Shown in pieces: positions 7,572-16,092 of a DNA stretch of 64,000 bases. Position 1 is the stretch's first letter, and the number at the start of each line of letters is the position of its first letter. A model generated the notes under the pieces. The model made no database searches, had not been told where the DNA came from, and saw only the letters and a list, made by a program, of their open reading frames with translations. Origin of the DNA: Holophagaceae bacterium (GTDB lineage: Bacteria; Acidobacteriota; Holophagae; Holophagales; Holophagaceae); contig JADJVL010000003.1 of assembly GCA_016710635.1 (NCBI GenBank), positions 1 through 64,000 of the forward strand. The letters run 5' to 3'. Position numbers and translations under genes: made by a program.

Positions 7572-9215
7572 CTAATACTCGTTCGCCAGCTCGCTCGCCC
7601 GGACCTGCTTCTCGAAGGCCTGGAACACCGGCGCCCCCGCCTTCTGCGCGATCCACTCCGCCACCCGGATCCCATCCACCGCGGCGCTCGTGATGCCCCC
7701 CGCGAATCCCGCGCCCTCGCCGCAGGGGTACAGCCCTGGATGGGACACACTCTGGCCGTCCTCCCCGCGCAACAACTGGATGGGGCTGCTGGTGCGGCTT
7801 TCGATGGCCAGCAGCAGGGCCTCCTTCGACGTGAAGCCGTGGATCTTCCGATCGAAGACCGGCAGCGCGCCCCGGAGCTGCTCCTGGATGAAGTCCGGCA
7901 GGCAGGTGCGGATGTCGCTCGGCACGGCGAAGGGGCGGAAGCTGGACCGCGGCAGGGCGCCGCTGGCCTTGCCCTTGAGAAAATCGAAGACCGAGGTGGC
8001 CGGGGCGCCGTAGGTTTCCCCCGCGGCCTTGAAGGCCTTCTGCTCCCAGGTCCGCTGGAAATACATGCCCGCCAGCAGGTGCTCGCTGCCGAAGTCCGAG
8101 GTGTTCACCTTGGCCACGAGGCCGCTGTTGGCGAAGCCGCTGTCCCGGGCTTCGTTGCTCATGCCGTTCACCACCACGCCGCCCTCTTCGCTGGCGCACT
8201 GGATCACTTCGCCGCCGGGGCACATGCAGAAGGAGTAGGCCGCGCGGTTGAGGCCGAAATTGCAGACCAGCTTGTAGTCCGCCGGGGGCAGGCTGGGATG
8301 GCCCCTGCTCGGGCCGTACTGGGCGCCGTCGATGAGGTCCTGGGGATGCTCGATGCGTACGCCGATGGCGAAGGGCTTCTGGCGCATGGCCACCCCCTGG
8401 CGGTGCAGCATCTCGAAGGTGTCCCGGGCGGAATGTCCCGGCGCCAGGACCAGGGCCTCGCAGGGAATCTCTTCGCCGCTTGCCAGGATGGCGGCGGTCA
8501 CCCGGGCCTGGTCATCAACCCGGAGGTCCGCCAGGGGCGACTTCCACCGGTAGACGACGCCCCGGGCCTCAGCCTCCTTGCGCATCAACACGGAGCAGCG
8601 CCGAATGACGTCGGTGCCCACGTGGGGCTTGGAAAGGTAGAGGATCCTCGGATTCGCCCCGTGGCGGACGAAGGCATCCAGCACGTAGCGCGTCGCAGGG
8701 TGGCCGATGCGGGTGGTGAGCTTGCCGTCGCTGAAGGTGCCCGCGCCGCCCTCGCCGAACTGGGCATTGGCGTCGGGCACGAAGCGGCCCTCCTTCCAGA
8801 GGGCGTTCACCCCCGCCACCCGTTCCGACATGCTGGCGCCCCGCTCCAGCACCACGGCCTCGATGCCGTAGTCCAGCAGCCGCAGGGCGCAGAAGGTCCC
8901 CGCCGGACCGCTGCCGACGATGACGACCCGGGGCCGGTGCGGGGCCGCGGCCACCGCGTAGGGCGAGAGGGACGGCGCCACCGCGAGTCGGGCGCCGACG
9001 GGCAGCTCGACTCCGGACAGGTCCCGCTCCGTCTCGAAGCTCAAGGCGGCGAGGAAGCGGATGGCGCCCTTGTGCCGGGCGTCGAGGCTGCGGCGCTCCA
9101 GCACCACCGCCCGGTAGTCCCCGGGCCGTCCACCAAGGGCGTGGCTCAGGGGCCCGGCCAGATCCTGCTTTTCCTCCCCCAGGTTCAGGGGCAGGTTGGT
9201 GAGGAGATGGCGCAT
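7572..9215 (-). CDS. FAD-dependent dehydrogenase, COG2509-like
   Basis: 547 residues. After an N-terminal domain of about 90 residues comes a dinucleotide-binding motif VVIVGSGPAGTFCALRLLDYG, then GGAGTFSDGKLTTRI, and near the C-terminus GLYPCGEGAGFAGGITSAAVDGIRVAEWI typical of this uncharacterised flavoprotein family. The long N-terminal domain and the MCPGGEVIQCASEEGGVVVNGMS stretch are family hallmarks. The substrate is unknown; members are usually annotated as NAD(P)/FAD-dependent oxidoreductases of the cytoplasm. It is monocistronic and convergent with the lipoprotein gene. Confidence 0.82.
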   Translation of the reverse strand: MRHLLTNLPLNLGEEKQDLAGPLSHALGGRPGDYRAVVLERRSLDARHKGAIRFLAALSFETERDLSGVELPVGARLAVAPSLSPYAVAAAPHRPRVVIVGSGPAGTFCALRLLDYGIEAVVLERGASMSERVAGVNALWKEGRFVPDANAQFGEGGAGTFSDGKLTTRIGHPATRYVLDAFVRHGANPRILYLSKPHVGTDVIRRCSVLMRKEAEARGVVYRWKSPLADLRVDDQARVTAAILASGEEIPCEALVLAPGHSARDTFEMLHRQGVAMRQKPFAIGVRIEHPQDLIDGAQYGPSRGHPSLPPADYKLVCNFGLNRAAYSFCMCPGGEVIQCASEEGGVVVNGMSNEARDSGFANSGLVAKVNTSDFGSEHLLAGMYFQRTWEQKAFKAAGETYGAPATSVFDFLKGKASGALPRSSFRPFAVPSDIRTCLPDFIQEQLRGALPVFDRKIHGFTSKEALLLAIESRTSSPIQLLRGEDGQSVSHPGLYPCGEGAGFAGGITSAAVDGIRVAEWIAQKAGAPVFQAFEKQVRASELANEY

Positions 9216-9338
9216 CGTGGCTCCGGCGGTGGGGTCCGCGGGCGGACCAAGGCCTCACCCAGCTTAGCGGCTTCCGGGACAGGCCGGCCAGGAACCTCCG
9301 GCCCTGCGTGGCGCATACTTGCTCTACTAGGAGCCCTG

Positions 9339-10115
9339 ATGATCCCCATGCTTCCACTGCTTGTCCTCGGTCTGGTCCAATCCAAGGCCACCACCGCCAA
9401 GCCGGCCAAGAAACCCGCCCCCAAGCCCGCCGCCACCGCACCCGCCAAGGCCACGGCGGCCCCCGCCGCCCCGGACGCTCCCATCGCCTACGACTGCACC
9501 CTCGTCCTCAAGGGCGCCCTCAATACCCGGAAGTCATGGTCCAAGGACCACAAGGCGGAAGGCGCCCCGGTGAATGTGGAAGCCCGCCAGGACACCTTCG
9601 AGGTCCAGATCGCGGGGACCCTCCGGGAGACGGCGCAGAAGGACGGCAGCGTGGACTTCGTCTTCGAACCCGACAACAGCCGCCCCGCCACGGGCTCGGT
9701 GGACGCCACCGTCTCCACGGTGACGCCGGCGGGCAGCGAGCAGCGAAGCTTCAAGGCCACCAAGTTCCAGCCCATGGGCTCCTTCACCTTCCATGCGAAG
9801 TACCGGGGCCAGGGCCTCTACGCGAAGGGGAACGCCTTCAATGCCATCGGCGAGGCCACCGTCTCCCTCAATGGCGGCCCTTCGAAGACCGAGCGCCGCC
9901 TCCACGACCTAAGTCCCCTCCAGGACCTGCGGAAGGACGAGAAGGACTTCAAGGCCCCGGCGCTGGTCTTCACGGGCCTCTCCCTCTGGGCCCTCCGGAG
10001 CTCGCCGGGCAACTTCACCACCCAGGCGGTCCAGACCTACCAGTACACGGCCTCCGGACTGCAGCTCAGCGGCAAGGTGGACGTGGGTTTCCGCATCGGC
10101 GCGAAGCGCCCCTGA
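9339..10115 (+). CDS. Secreted protein of unknown function with Lys/Pro/Ala-rich linker
   Basis: 258 residues from the ATG at 9339, chosen because AGGAG lies 7 nt upstream and a hydrophobic leader MIPMLPLLVLGLV follows. Next comes a low-complexity linker (KPAKKPAPKPAATAPAK) and a globular, beta-rich C-terminal domain of about 200 residues with no family I recognise. Probably exported to the periplasm. It is divergent from the FAD dehydrogenase. The same frame stays open far upstream, but that part is antisense to the dehydrogenase and has no start signal. Confidence 0.65.
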   Translation: MIPMLPLLVLGLVQSKATTAKPAKKPAPKPAATAPAKATAAPAAPDAPIAYDCTLVLKGALNTRKSWSKDHKAEGAPVNVEARQDTFEVQIAGTLRETAQKDGSVDFVFEPDNSRPATGSVDATVSTVTPAGSEQRSFKATKFQPMGSFTFHAKYRGQGLYAKGNAFNAIGEATVSLNGGPSKTERRLHDLSPLQDLRKDEKDFKAPALVFTGLSLWALRSSPGNFTTQAVQTYQYTASGLQLSGKVDVGFRIGAKRP

Positions 10116-10149
10116 GCCTTCGCGCGGCCTTCAAAAGCCGGTGATGGAC

Positions 10150-10187
10150 GGGGGGCATTGATGGATGCCCCCGGGCTGCCCACTTTT
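10150..10187 (+). terminator. Possible intrinsic terminator
   Basis: Perfect 8-bp stem GGGGGCAT/ATGCCCCC (10151-10158 and 10165-10172) with a 6-nt loop, followed after about 10 nt by TTTTT at 10183. It lies between the secreted-protein gene and the DUF4178 gene. The gap between stem and T-run is longer than ideal. Confidence 0.4.
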
Positions 10188-10206
10188 TGCTAACCTGGGC
10201 CCACCC

Positions 10207-12315
10207 ATGGCCTCCTCCTGTCCCAGCTGCGGCGCGCCGCTCAAGTTCCGTCCAGGAACCATGGTGGCCGTCTGCGGCTCCTGCAAGACCCTGAGCGCCC
10301 GCACCGACCGCGACCCCGAGCTCATCGGCATCGCGGCGGATCTGGTGGACCTGAACTCCCCCATCTCCCTCCAGGCCACCGGCGTCCATGCGGGCCGGGA
10401 CTTCACCATCGCGGGCCGGGTCCAGATGCGGCATCCCCTGGGAGGCGTCTGGAACGAGTGGTACCTGGCCTTCGAGGACGGGCGCTGGGGCTGGCTGGCG
10501 GAAGCCGTCGGCAAGTTCTACCTGACCTTCCAGCACGACCTCGCGAACCACGCGCCGCCCTTCGAGGCCCTTCACGCCGGGGCGGTGGTGAACCTGGGGG
10601 ACCAGGGCCAGTGGGTGGTCGCCGAAGCCAGCGAGGCCGCCTTCCACGGGGCCGAGGGCGAACTGCCCTGGCGCCCGGAGCTGGGCGGAACCTACCGTTT
10701 CGGCGACCTCAGCGGCGCCCACGGCGCCTTCGCCACCCTCGACTACGGGGACGCCGCACCCGTCTTCTACCTTGGCCGGGAGCTCGCCCTCGACGAGCTG
10801 CGCCTGCGCAACGTGCGGGAAGCCTCCCCCCGCCTCAAGGTCCTGTCCCTCAACTGCCCCAACTGCAGCGCGCCGCTGCCCCTGCGGGCCCCGGACGCCA
10901 CCCTGCGGGTGGTCTGCACCTCCTGCGGCGGCATGCTGGACGCCGAGGGCGGCAAGCTGCGCTACCTGAAGTCGCTGAAACAGCCCCCGGTGAAGTTCCA
11001 CATCGACCTCGGCGCCGAGGGCGTGCTGCGCACCGTCCCCCTCATCTGCATCGGCCGCATGCAGCGGAGCTGCAAGGTGGAGGGCGTCACCTATCCCTGG
11101 CGCGAATACCTCCTAATGGACCGCAAGGGCGGCTTCAAGTGGCTGGTGGAGAGCGATGGCCATTGGAACCTGGCGGAGTCCGTCGCCGCGGGGGACGTGG
11201 ACGCCGGCGGCATCAATCCCACCGCCCTGAAGATGATCGAACGCAGCGCCGGCCCCGAGGCCGCCGCCCGGATGCGGGAGGCCATGGCCTCCGGAGGCGC
11301 CCACAGCCCCTTCGTGAAGTTCAAGGGTGCCTCCTACCGCCGTTTCCAGGACGTGGAAGCCCGGGTGGACGCCGTTTACGGGGAATTCACCTGGAAGGTC
11401 CAGCAGGGTGAGAAGGCCCAGGTCACCGAGTTCGTCCAGCCGCCCCTCAGCCTCGCCCGGGAGACCCAGGCCCACGCGGGCGGCGGCGAGGAAGTCAACT
11501 GGACCCTCAGCACCTACCTCGAGCCTGCGGAAATCCTTGCGGGCTTCAACCTGAAGGAGGCGCTGCCCGCGCCGACCGGCATCTGCCCCAACATGCCCAA
11601 CCCCCACAAGCGCGCCCTCGCGCAGATGGGGATCTGGATGGTGCTGGCCCTCGGCGCCCTGCTGGCGGTGGTGATGGTGCTGAGCATCACCCACCGGGAA
11701 AAGCTCGTCTTCTCCCGCACCTACAACCTCGCCACCGAGCTGGCGGCCCTCCGGGTGCAGCGCGGGGCGTCAGCGCAGGCGCAGAATCCAGCCTCCCCGG
11801 GCACGGCCGCGCCCCCCGAATCGGAGCCCGTCTTCTTCGCCGGACCCATCGAAGTGAAGGAACGGGGCAAGAACCTCGCCGTCACCCTGGCGTCCACCGT
11901 GGACAACGGCTGGATCGGCCTGGAGGGCGCCCTCGTGAGCGAGCAGACCGGCGCCGTGGAGCAGTTCGAGATCCAGAGCAGCTACTACCACGGCGTCGAC
12001 GATGGCGAATCCTGGTCCGAGGGCTCCCGCCGGGACACGGTCTACCTCAGCAGCTTGCCCCCCGGGGCCTACATGCTGCGACTCTCCCCGGCCTGGGAAG
12101 GTCCCGTCCCGCCGGTGCGGGAATTCACCCTGGAGCTGCGCTCGGGGGTCATGCGCTGGCTCTACATCTGGATCGCCTTCTTCGCCATCGTCATCGGGCC
12201 CTTGCTGAAGCTGTTCCAGAGCATGGGCTTCGAAGGCCGGCGCTGGGCCGAAAGCATGTACAGCGGCCAGGGTGGCAGTTCAGATTCCGATTCGGATTCA
12301 GGAGGGGACGACTGA
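10207..12315 (+). CDS. Membrane protein with two zinc-ribbon/DUF4178 modules
   Basis: 702 residues from the ATG at 10207 (MASSCPSCG); TAACCT 10 nt upstream may be the -10 box. The N-terminal half is an internal duplication. Each unit starts with a zinc ribbon (Cys5/8/23/26 and Cys217/220/237/240) followed by a DUF4178-type beta-rich domain (e.g. EWYLAFEDGRWGWLAEAVGKFYL and WREYLLMDRKGGFKWLVES). A membrane segment at about 474-497, an extracytoplasmic domain of about 150 residues, a second membrane segment at about 651-671 and an acidic Ser/Asp tail follow. DUF4178 genes commonly sit beside DUF350 and spermidine-synthase genes, as here. It heads a tightly packed operon, overlapping the next ORF by 1 bp. 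Confidence 0.82.
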   Translation: MASSCPSCGAPLKFRPGTMVAVCGSCKTLSARTDRDPELIGIAADLVDLNSPISLQATGVHAGRDFTIAGRVQMRHPLGGVWNEWYLAFEDGRWGWLAEAVGKFYLTFQHDLANHAPPFEALHAGAVVNLGDQGQWVVAEASEAAFHGAEGELPWRPELGGTYRFGDLSGAHGAFATLDYGDAAPVFYLGRELALDELRLRNVREASPRLKVLSLNCPNCSAPLPLRAPDATLRVVCTSCGGMLDAEGGKLRYLKSLKQPPVKFHIDLGAEGVLRTVPLICIGRMQRSCKVEGVTYPWREYLLMDRKGGFKWLVESDGHWNLAESVAAGDVDAGGINPTALKMIERSAGPEAAARMREAMASGGAHSPFVKFKGASYRRFQDVEARVDAVYGEFTWKVQQGEKAQVTEFVQPPLSLARETQAHAGGGEEVNWTLSTYLEPAEILAGFNLKEALPAPTGICPNMPNPHKRALAQMGIWMVLALGALLAVVMVLSITHREKLVFSRTYNLATELAALRVQRGASAQAQNPASPGTAAPPESEPVFFAGPIEVKERGKNLAVTLASTVDNGWIGLEGALVSEQTGAVEQFEIQSSYYHGVDDGESWSEGSRRDTVYLSSLPPGAYMLRLSPAWEGPVPPVREFTLELRSGVMRWLYIWIAFFAIVIGPLLKLFQSMGFEGRRWAESMYSGQGGSSDSDSDSGGDD

Positions 12316-12494
12316 TGCGCGCCTTCTACTCATTGATGCTCCTGGGAGGCTTCGGCCTCGTGGGGGCCAACGGCTTCCTGGGGCGGGAATTCTTCGGCCC
12401 CCACCGGCGCCGGGACCTGCCTCCCTCCGTGCGGCAGACGCCCGGAGCCTATCGCACCTTCCTGCACAACAACGGCTTCCGCGGAGGCAAGTGA
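12315..12494 (+). CDS. 59-residue membrane-associated protein of unknown function
   Basis: Starts at the ATG at 12315, sharing one base with the DUF4178 stop, and ends at 12494, sharing one base with the DUF350 start. Translational coupling on both sides is strong evidence that it is real. It has a hydrophobic N-terminus (FYSLMLLGGFGLVGANGFLG) followed by a basic, Arg-rich soluble tail (HRRRDLPPSVRQTPGAYRTF). No family is recognised. Its position suggests a small structural partner of the DUF4178 or DUF350 membrane proteins. Confidence 0.7.
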   Translation: MRAFYSLMLLGGFGLVGANGFLGREFFGPHRRRDLPPSVRQTPGAYRTFLHNNGFRGGK

Positions 12495-12712
12495 TGACTG
12501 GTTACGATCTCCTGAGCCATCTCAAGACCGCCGCGATCTTCTCACTGCTGGGGGTGGTGCTCTTCGGCATCGTCTTCGGGCTCATCGTGAAGATCGCGCC
12601 CTTCTCCATCCGCAAGGAACTGGAGGAGGACCAGAACATCGCCCTCGGCATCCTCCTGGGCTCGGTGATGCTGGGCCTCGCCATCATCCTCGCCGCGGCC
12701 ATCAACGGCTGA
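12494..12712 (+). CDS. DUF350 family small membrane protein
   Basis: 72 residues. Two hydrophobic helices (about 13-33, LLGVVLFGIVFGLIVKI, and 47-70) flank the polar, conserved turn KELEEDQNIALGILLGSVMLGLAI, which matches the DUF350/YjfL repeat. E. coli YjfL and relatives are inner-membrane proteins encoded near PspA-like and glutathionylspermidine-synthase-like genes. The gene is coupled to its upstream neighbour by a 1-bp overlap. Confidence 0.82.
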   Translation: MTGYDLLSHLKTAAIFSLLGVVLFGIVFGLIVKIAPFSIRKELEEDQNIALGILLGSVMLGLAIILAAAING

Positions 12713-12833
12713 ACGCGCGCCAGGCGGCATCCGGCTTCCGCCCCGGCCGCCGGCCTGAGGCCCCGGACCCGAAGCGCCCCGCGCGCCTGGAACGCCGCCG
12801 CCGCTTCCCGTAGTCTGGACCCAGGAGTCCCCT

Positions 12834-14420
12834 TTGTCCGACGACATGCGCGAAGCAGGCCTTGAAGCCGGAGCGGTGGCGGAGGCCGTGCCCCAGGTGC
12901 CGGCGCTCCAGGCGCCCCTCCTGTTCCTCAGCGTCCTGCTCATCGCCAGTTGCGGTCTCATCTATGAATTGGTGGCGGGCACCCTGGCGAGCTACCTGCT
13001 CGGGGACTCCGTCCTCCAGTTCAGCACCGTCATCGGGGTCTACCTCAGCGCCATGGGGCTCGGTTCCTGGCTCAGCCGCTACGTCCAGAAGGGGCTGGCC
13101 CACCGCTTCGTCCACATCGAGCTGGCGGTGGCGCTGCTGGGTGGGCTTTCGGCGCCGGTGCTCTTCCTCGCCTTCGCCAAGACCCAGGCCTTCCGCCCGG
13201 TCCTCTACACGCTGGTGGGCGGCATTGGCACCCTCGTGGGCCTCGAGATCCCGCTGCTCATGCGCATCCTCCGCCAGCAGGTGGCCTTCAAGGACCTGGT
13301 CGCCGGGGTGCTCACCCTCGACTACATCGGCGCCCTCTTCGCCTCCCTGCTCTTTCCCCTCTTCCTCATGCCGCGGCTGGGCCTCGTGCGCACCAGCCTG
13401 GTCTTCGGCCTGGTGAACGCGCTGGTGGGCCTCTGGTCCACGAAGCTGCTGCGGCCCCTCCTGGGCGGCGTCTTCCTGCTGCGGGTGAAGTGCCTGGTTG
13501 TGATCGCGCTCCTGGCGGCGGGGGTGGCGGGCGCCGGGCGCTTCACCCTGCTGGCGGAGGAGGAGATCTTCCAGGACGAGATCGTCTTCTCCAAGACCTC
13601 CGCCTACCAGCGCATCGTGCTCACCCACGGGCGCGGCAGCTTCCAGCTCTTCCTGAACGGCAGCCTGCAGTTCAGCAGCGCCGACGAGTACCGCTACCAC
13701 GAGGCGCTGGTGCATCCGGCCTTCGCCGCCCTCGAAGCCAAGGGCCTGAAGGCGAAGCGTGTGCTGGTTTGCGGCGGCGGCGACGGGCTGGCGGTGCGGG
13801 AGATCCTCAAGCACCCCGGCGTGCAGGAGGTCGTGCTGGTGGACCTGGATCCGGCCATGACGGAGATGGCGACGAAGCAGCCCCTGCTGGCGGAGTTGAA
13901 CCGGCACGCCCTCCAGGACGGCCGCGTGAAGGTCCTGAACATGGACGCCATGGTGGCCCTCGGGGACATGGCTCCCAGCCTCCGCTTCGACATCGCCATC
14001 GTGGACTTCCCCGATCCCCACAGCTACTCCGTGGGCAAGCTCTACACCACGCGCTTCTACCGTCTGCTCAAGGAGCACCTGAACCCCGAAGGCTTCGCTT
14101 CGGTCCAGAGCACCTCGCCCCTGATGGCCCGGCGCTCCTTCTGGTGCATCGCCGCCACCATGGAGGCCGCGGGCTTCGCCGTCCGCCCCTACAACCTCGC
14201 CGTGCCCTCCTTCGGCGTCTGGGGCTTCTCCCTGGCCTCCCCGGCGCCCTTCGCCGTGCCCGCGCGGACCCTGCCCGATCTTCGTCACCTCACCGACGAG
14301 ACGATGCAATCGATGTTCGCCTTCCCCAAGGACATGGACCGGGTGCCCTCCGAAGTGAACCGCCTGGACAACCAGGTCCTGGTGCACCTCTACAGCACCG
14401 AGTGGAAGCGCTGGTCGTGA
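12834..14420 (+). CDS. Membrane-anchored polyamine aminopropyltransferase (spermidine synthase-like)
   Basis: 528 residues from a TTG start at 12834 with AGGAG about 7 nt upstream; TAGTCT at 12811 may be its -10 box. Residues about 27-245 form roughly seven membrane helices, and 250-528 form a spermidine-synthase domain. That domain has the SAM-type motif VLVCGGGDGLAVREILKH, an acidic VDLDP strand end and DFPDPHSYSVGKLYT at the catalytic loop. The enzyme class transfers aminopropyl groups from decarboxylated SAM to an amine. This membrane-anchored form is the one typically linked with DUF350/DUF4178. No SAM decarboxylase gene is in view. Confidence 0.85.
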   Translation: MSDDMREAGLEAGAVAEAVPQVPALQAPLLFLSVLLIASCGLIYELVAGTLASYLLGDSVLQFSTVIGVYLSAMGLGSWLSRYVQKGLAHRFVHIELAVALLGGLSAPVLFLAFAKTQAFRPVLYTLVGGIGTLVGLEIPLLMRILRQQVAFKDLVAGVLTLDYIGALFASLLFPLFLMPRLGLVRTSLVFGLVNALVGLWSTKLLRPLLGGVFLLRVKCLVVIALLAAGVAGAGRFTLLAEEEIFQDEIVFSKTSAYQRIVLTHGRGSFQLFLNGSLQFSSADEYRYHEALVHPAFAALEAKGLKAKRVLVCGGGDGLAVREILKHPGVQEVVLVDLDPAMTEMATKQPLLAELNRHALQDGRVKVLNMDAMVALGDMAPSLRFDIAIVDFPDPHSYSVGKLYTTRFYRLLKEHLNPEGFASVQSTSPLMARRSFWCIAATMEAAGFAVRPYNLAVPSFGVWGFSLASPAPFAVPARTLPDLRHLTDETMQSMFAFPKDMDRVPSEVNRLDNQVLVHLYSTEWKRWS

Positions 14421-14442
14421 CCATGGGAATCCGGGCGGCGGC

Positions 14443-16092
14443 ATGAAGCGGCGGGCCTTCCTCGAGGCCTCCGCGGCGGCGGCCGCCACGGGCTCCGTGG
14501 CCTGCCGGCGCCGGCGGCGCGGCCTGCCCTTCGACGGCGAGCTCATCGGCCCCAACATGGAGCTGGGCCACGCCATGCGGGACCTGCAGCTGCCTTCCGC
14601 CAGCACCTTCGAACCCGTGGACGTGGTCATCATCGGCGCGGGCATCGCCGGCCTCAGCGCGGCCTGGCGCCTGGCGGGCCAGGGCTTCAAGAACTTCGTC
14701 GTCCTCGAGCTCGAGGAGGTCGCCGGCGGCACCGCCCGCGCCGGCCGCAACCACGTGGGCGCCTTCCCCTGGGGCGCCCACTACATCCCCGCGCCGAGCC
14801 GGGACAACCCGGCCCTGGTGCGCCTCTTCCAGGAATGCGGCCTGCTGGAATCCAACCTCCCCGGCGCCGAACCGGTGGTGAAGGAGCAGTTCCTGGTGCG
14901 GGCTCCGGAGGAGCGCATCTTCGCCTACGGTCAGTGGTGGGAAGGCCTCTACCTGCGGGCGGGCGCCTCCGTGGACGACGAGGTCCAGCACGCCCGCTTT
15001 TTCGAAGAAGTGAACCGGCTGGCCTCCTGGCGCGACGCCCGGGGCCGCCGGGCCTTCGCCATCCCCCGCGCGAAGTGCTCCGATGATCCGGAGATGCAGA
15101 GCCTGGACCGGCAGACCTTCATGGAGTGGCTCCAGCGCCGCAAGTTCACCTCCCAGCGCCTCTACTGGATGCTGGACTACTCCTGCCGGGACGACTACGG
15201 CTCCACCCTGGAGACCACCTCCGCCTGGGCGGGACTCTTCTACTACTGCGCCCGCAAGCAGCTCCGCAAGGACGGCGACGCCAAGGCGGCGCTGCTGGAG
15301 GACAGCCATCCCCTGGTGGCCTGGCCCGAAGGCAACGGCTTCATGGTGGAACATCTGGGCAAGGCCTGCGAAGGCAGGCTCCGCACCGGCCACGCAGTCA
15401 CCACCATCCGCCGCCCCACGGAGGGCGTCCTCCACGTCCACGCCTTCGACGTGAAGACGAAGGCCGCCGTGGGCTTCCAGGCCCGGAAGGTGATCTTCGC
15501 GGGGCCCCTGCACGTGGCGAACCACGTCATCCCGAGCCTCTGGGAGGCGCGGCCCGAGGGGCTGAACGACTTCATCCATTCGCCCTGGCTGGTGGCGAAC
15601 CTCACCCTGCGTCAGCGTCCCGACGAGCCGGGCTTCCCGCTGGCCTGGGACAACGTGCTGCGGGACAGCCCGTCCCTCGGCTACGTGGTGGCCAGCCACC
15701 AGGCGATGAAGGACCACGGTCCAGCGGTCTTCACCTACTACTACCCCTTCCCGGACGCGGACGTCCGCGCCTCCCGCGCGCAGCTCATGGCCATGGACTG
15801 GAAGGCCTGCGCCCAGCTCGTGGTGGACGACCTGAAGAAGGCCCACCCCGACATCGAGCGCTGCATCGCCCGCCTCGACGTCATGCGTTGGGGCCACGCC
15901 ATGGTGCGGCCCAAGCCCGGCTTCTGCTGGGGCGTGGCCCTGCAACAGGCCCGGGAACCCGTCCACGGCATCCACTTCGCCCACACGGACCTGTCGGGCC
16001 TGGCCCTGTTCGAAGAGGCCCAGGACCACGGCCTGCGCGCCGCGGAGGAAGTGCTGGCCTCCCTGGGGTATGCGGCGGCGAGCTGGCGGTAG
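14443..16092 (+). CDS. FAD-dependent amine-oxidase-like protein with N-terminal signal
   Basis: 549 residues. The N-terminus MKRRAFLEASAAAAATGS looks like a Tat-type or lipoprotein-like leader (two consecutive Arg, then a Cys at 21). A Rossmann motif VDVVIIGAGIAGLSAAWRLAG near residue 60 is followed by a phytoene-dehydrogenase/amine-oxidase-type body (ELEEVAGGTARAGRN) and a C-terminal FAD contact region (GIHFAHTDLSGLALFEEAQDHG). It lies 22 bp after the spermidine-synthase-like gene. Inference: it may oxidise a polyamine or related product made by that enzyme at the envelope. No direct substrate evidence exists in the sequence. Confidence 0.75.
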   Translation: MKRRAFLEASAAAAATGSVACRRRRRGLPFDGELIGPNMELGHAMRDLQLPSASTFEPVDVVIIGAGIAGLSAAWRLAGQGFKNFVVLELEEVAGGTARAGRNHVGAFPWGAHYIPAPSRDNPALVRLFQECGLLESNLPGAEPVVKEQFLVRAPEERIFAYGQWWEGLYLRAGASVDDEVQHARFFEEVNRLASWRDARGRRAFAIPRAKCSDDPEMQSLDRQTFMEWLQRRKFTSQRLYWMLDYSCRDDYGSTLETTSAWAGLFYYCARKQLRKDGDAKAALLEDSHPLVAWPEGNGFMVEHLGKACEGRLRTGHAVTTIRRPTEGVLHVHAFDVKTKAAVGFQARKVIFAGPLHVANHVIPSLWEARPEGLNDFIHSPWLVANLTLRQRPDEPGFPLAWDNVLRDSPSLGYVVASHQAMKDHGPAVFTYYYPFPDADVRASRAQLMAMDWKACAQLVVDDLKKAHPDIERCIARLDVMRWGHAMVRPKPGFCWGVALQQAREPVHGIHFAHTDLSGLALFEEAQDHGLRAAEEVLASLGYAAASWR

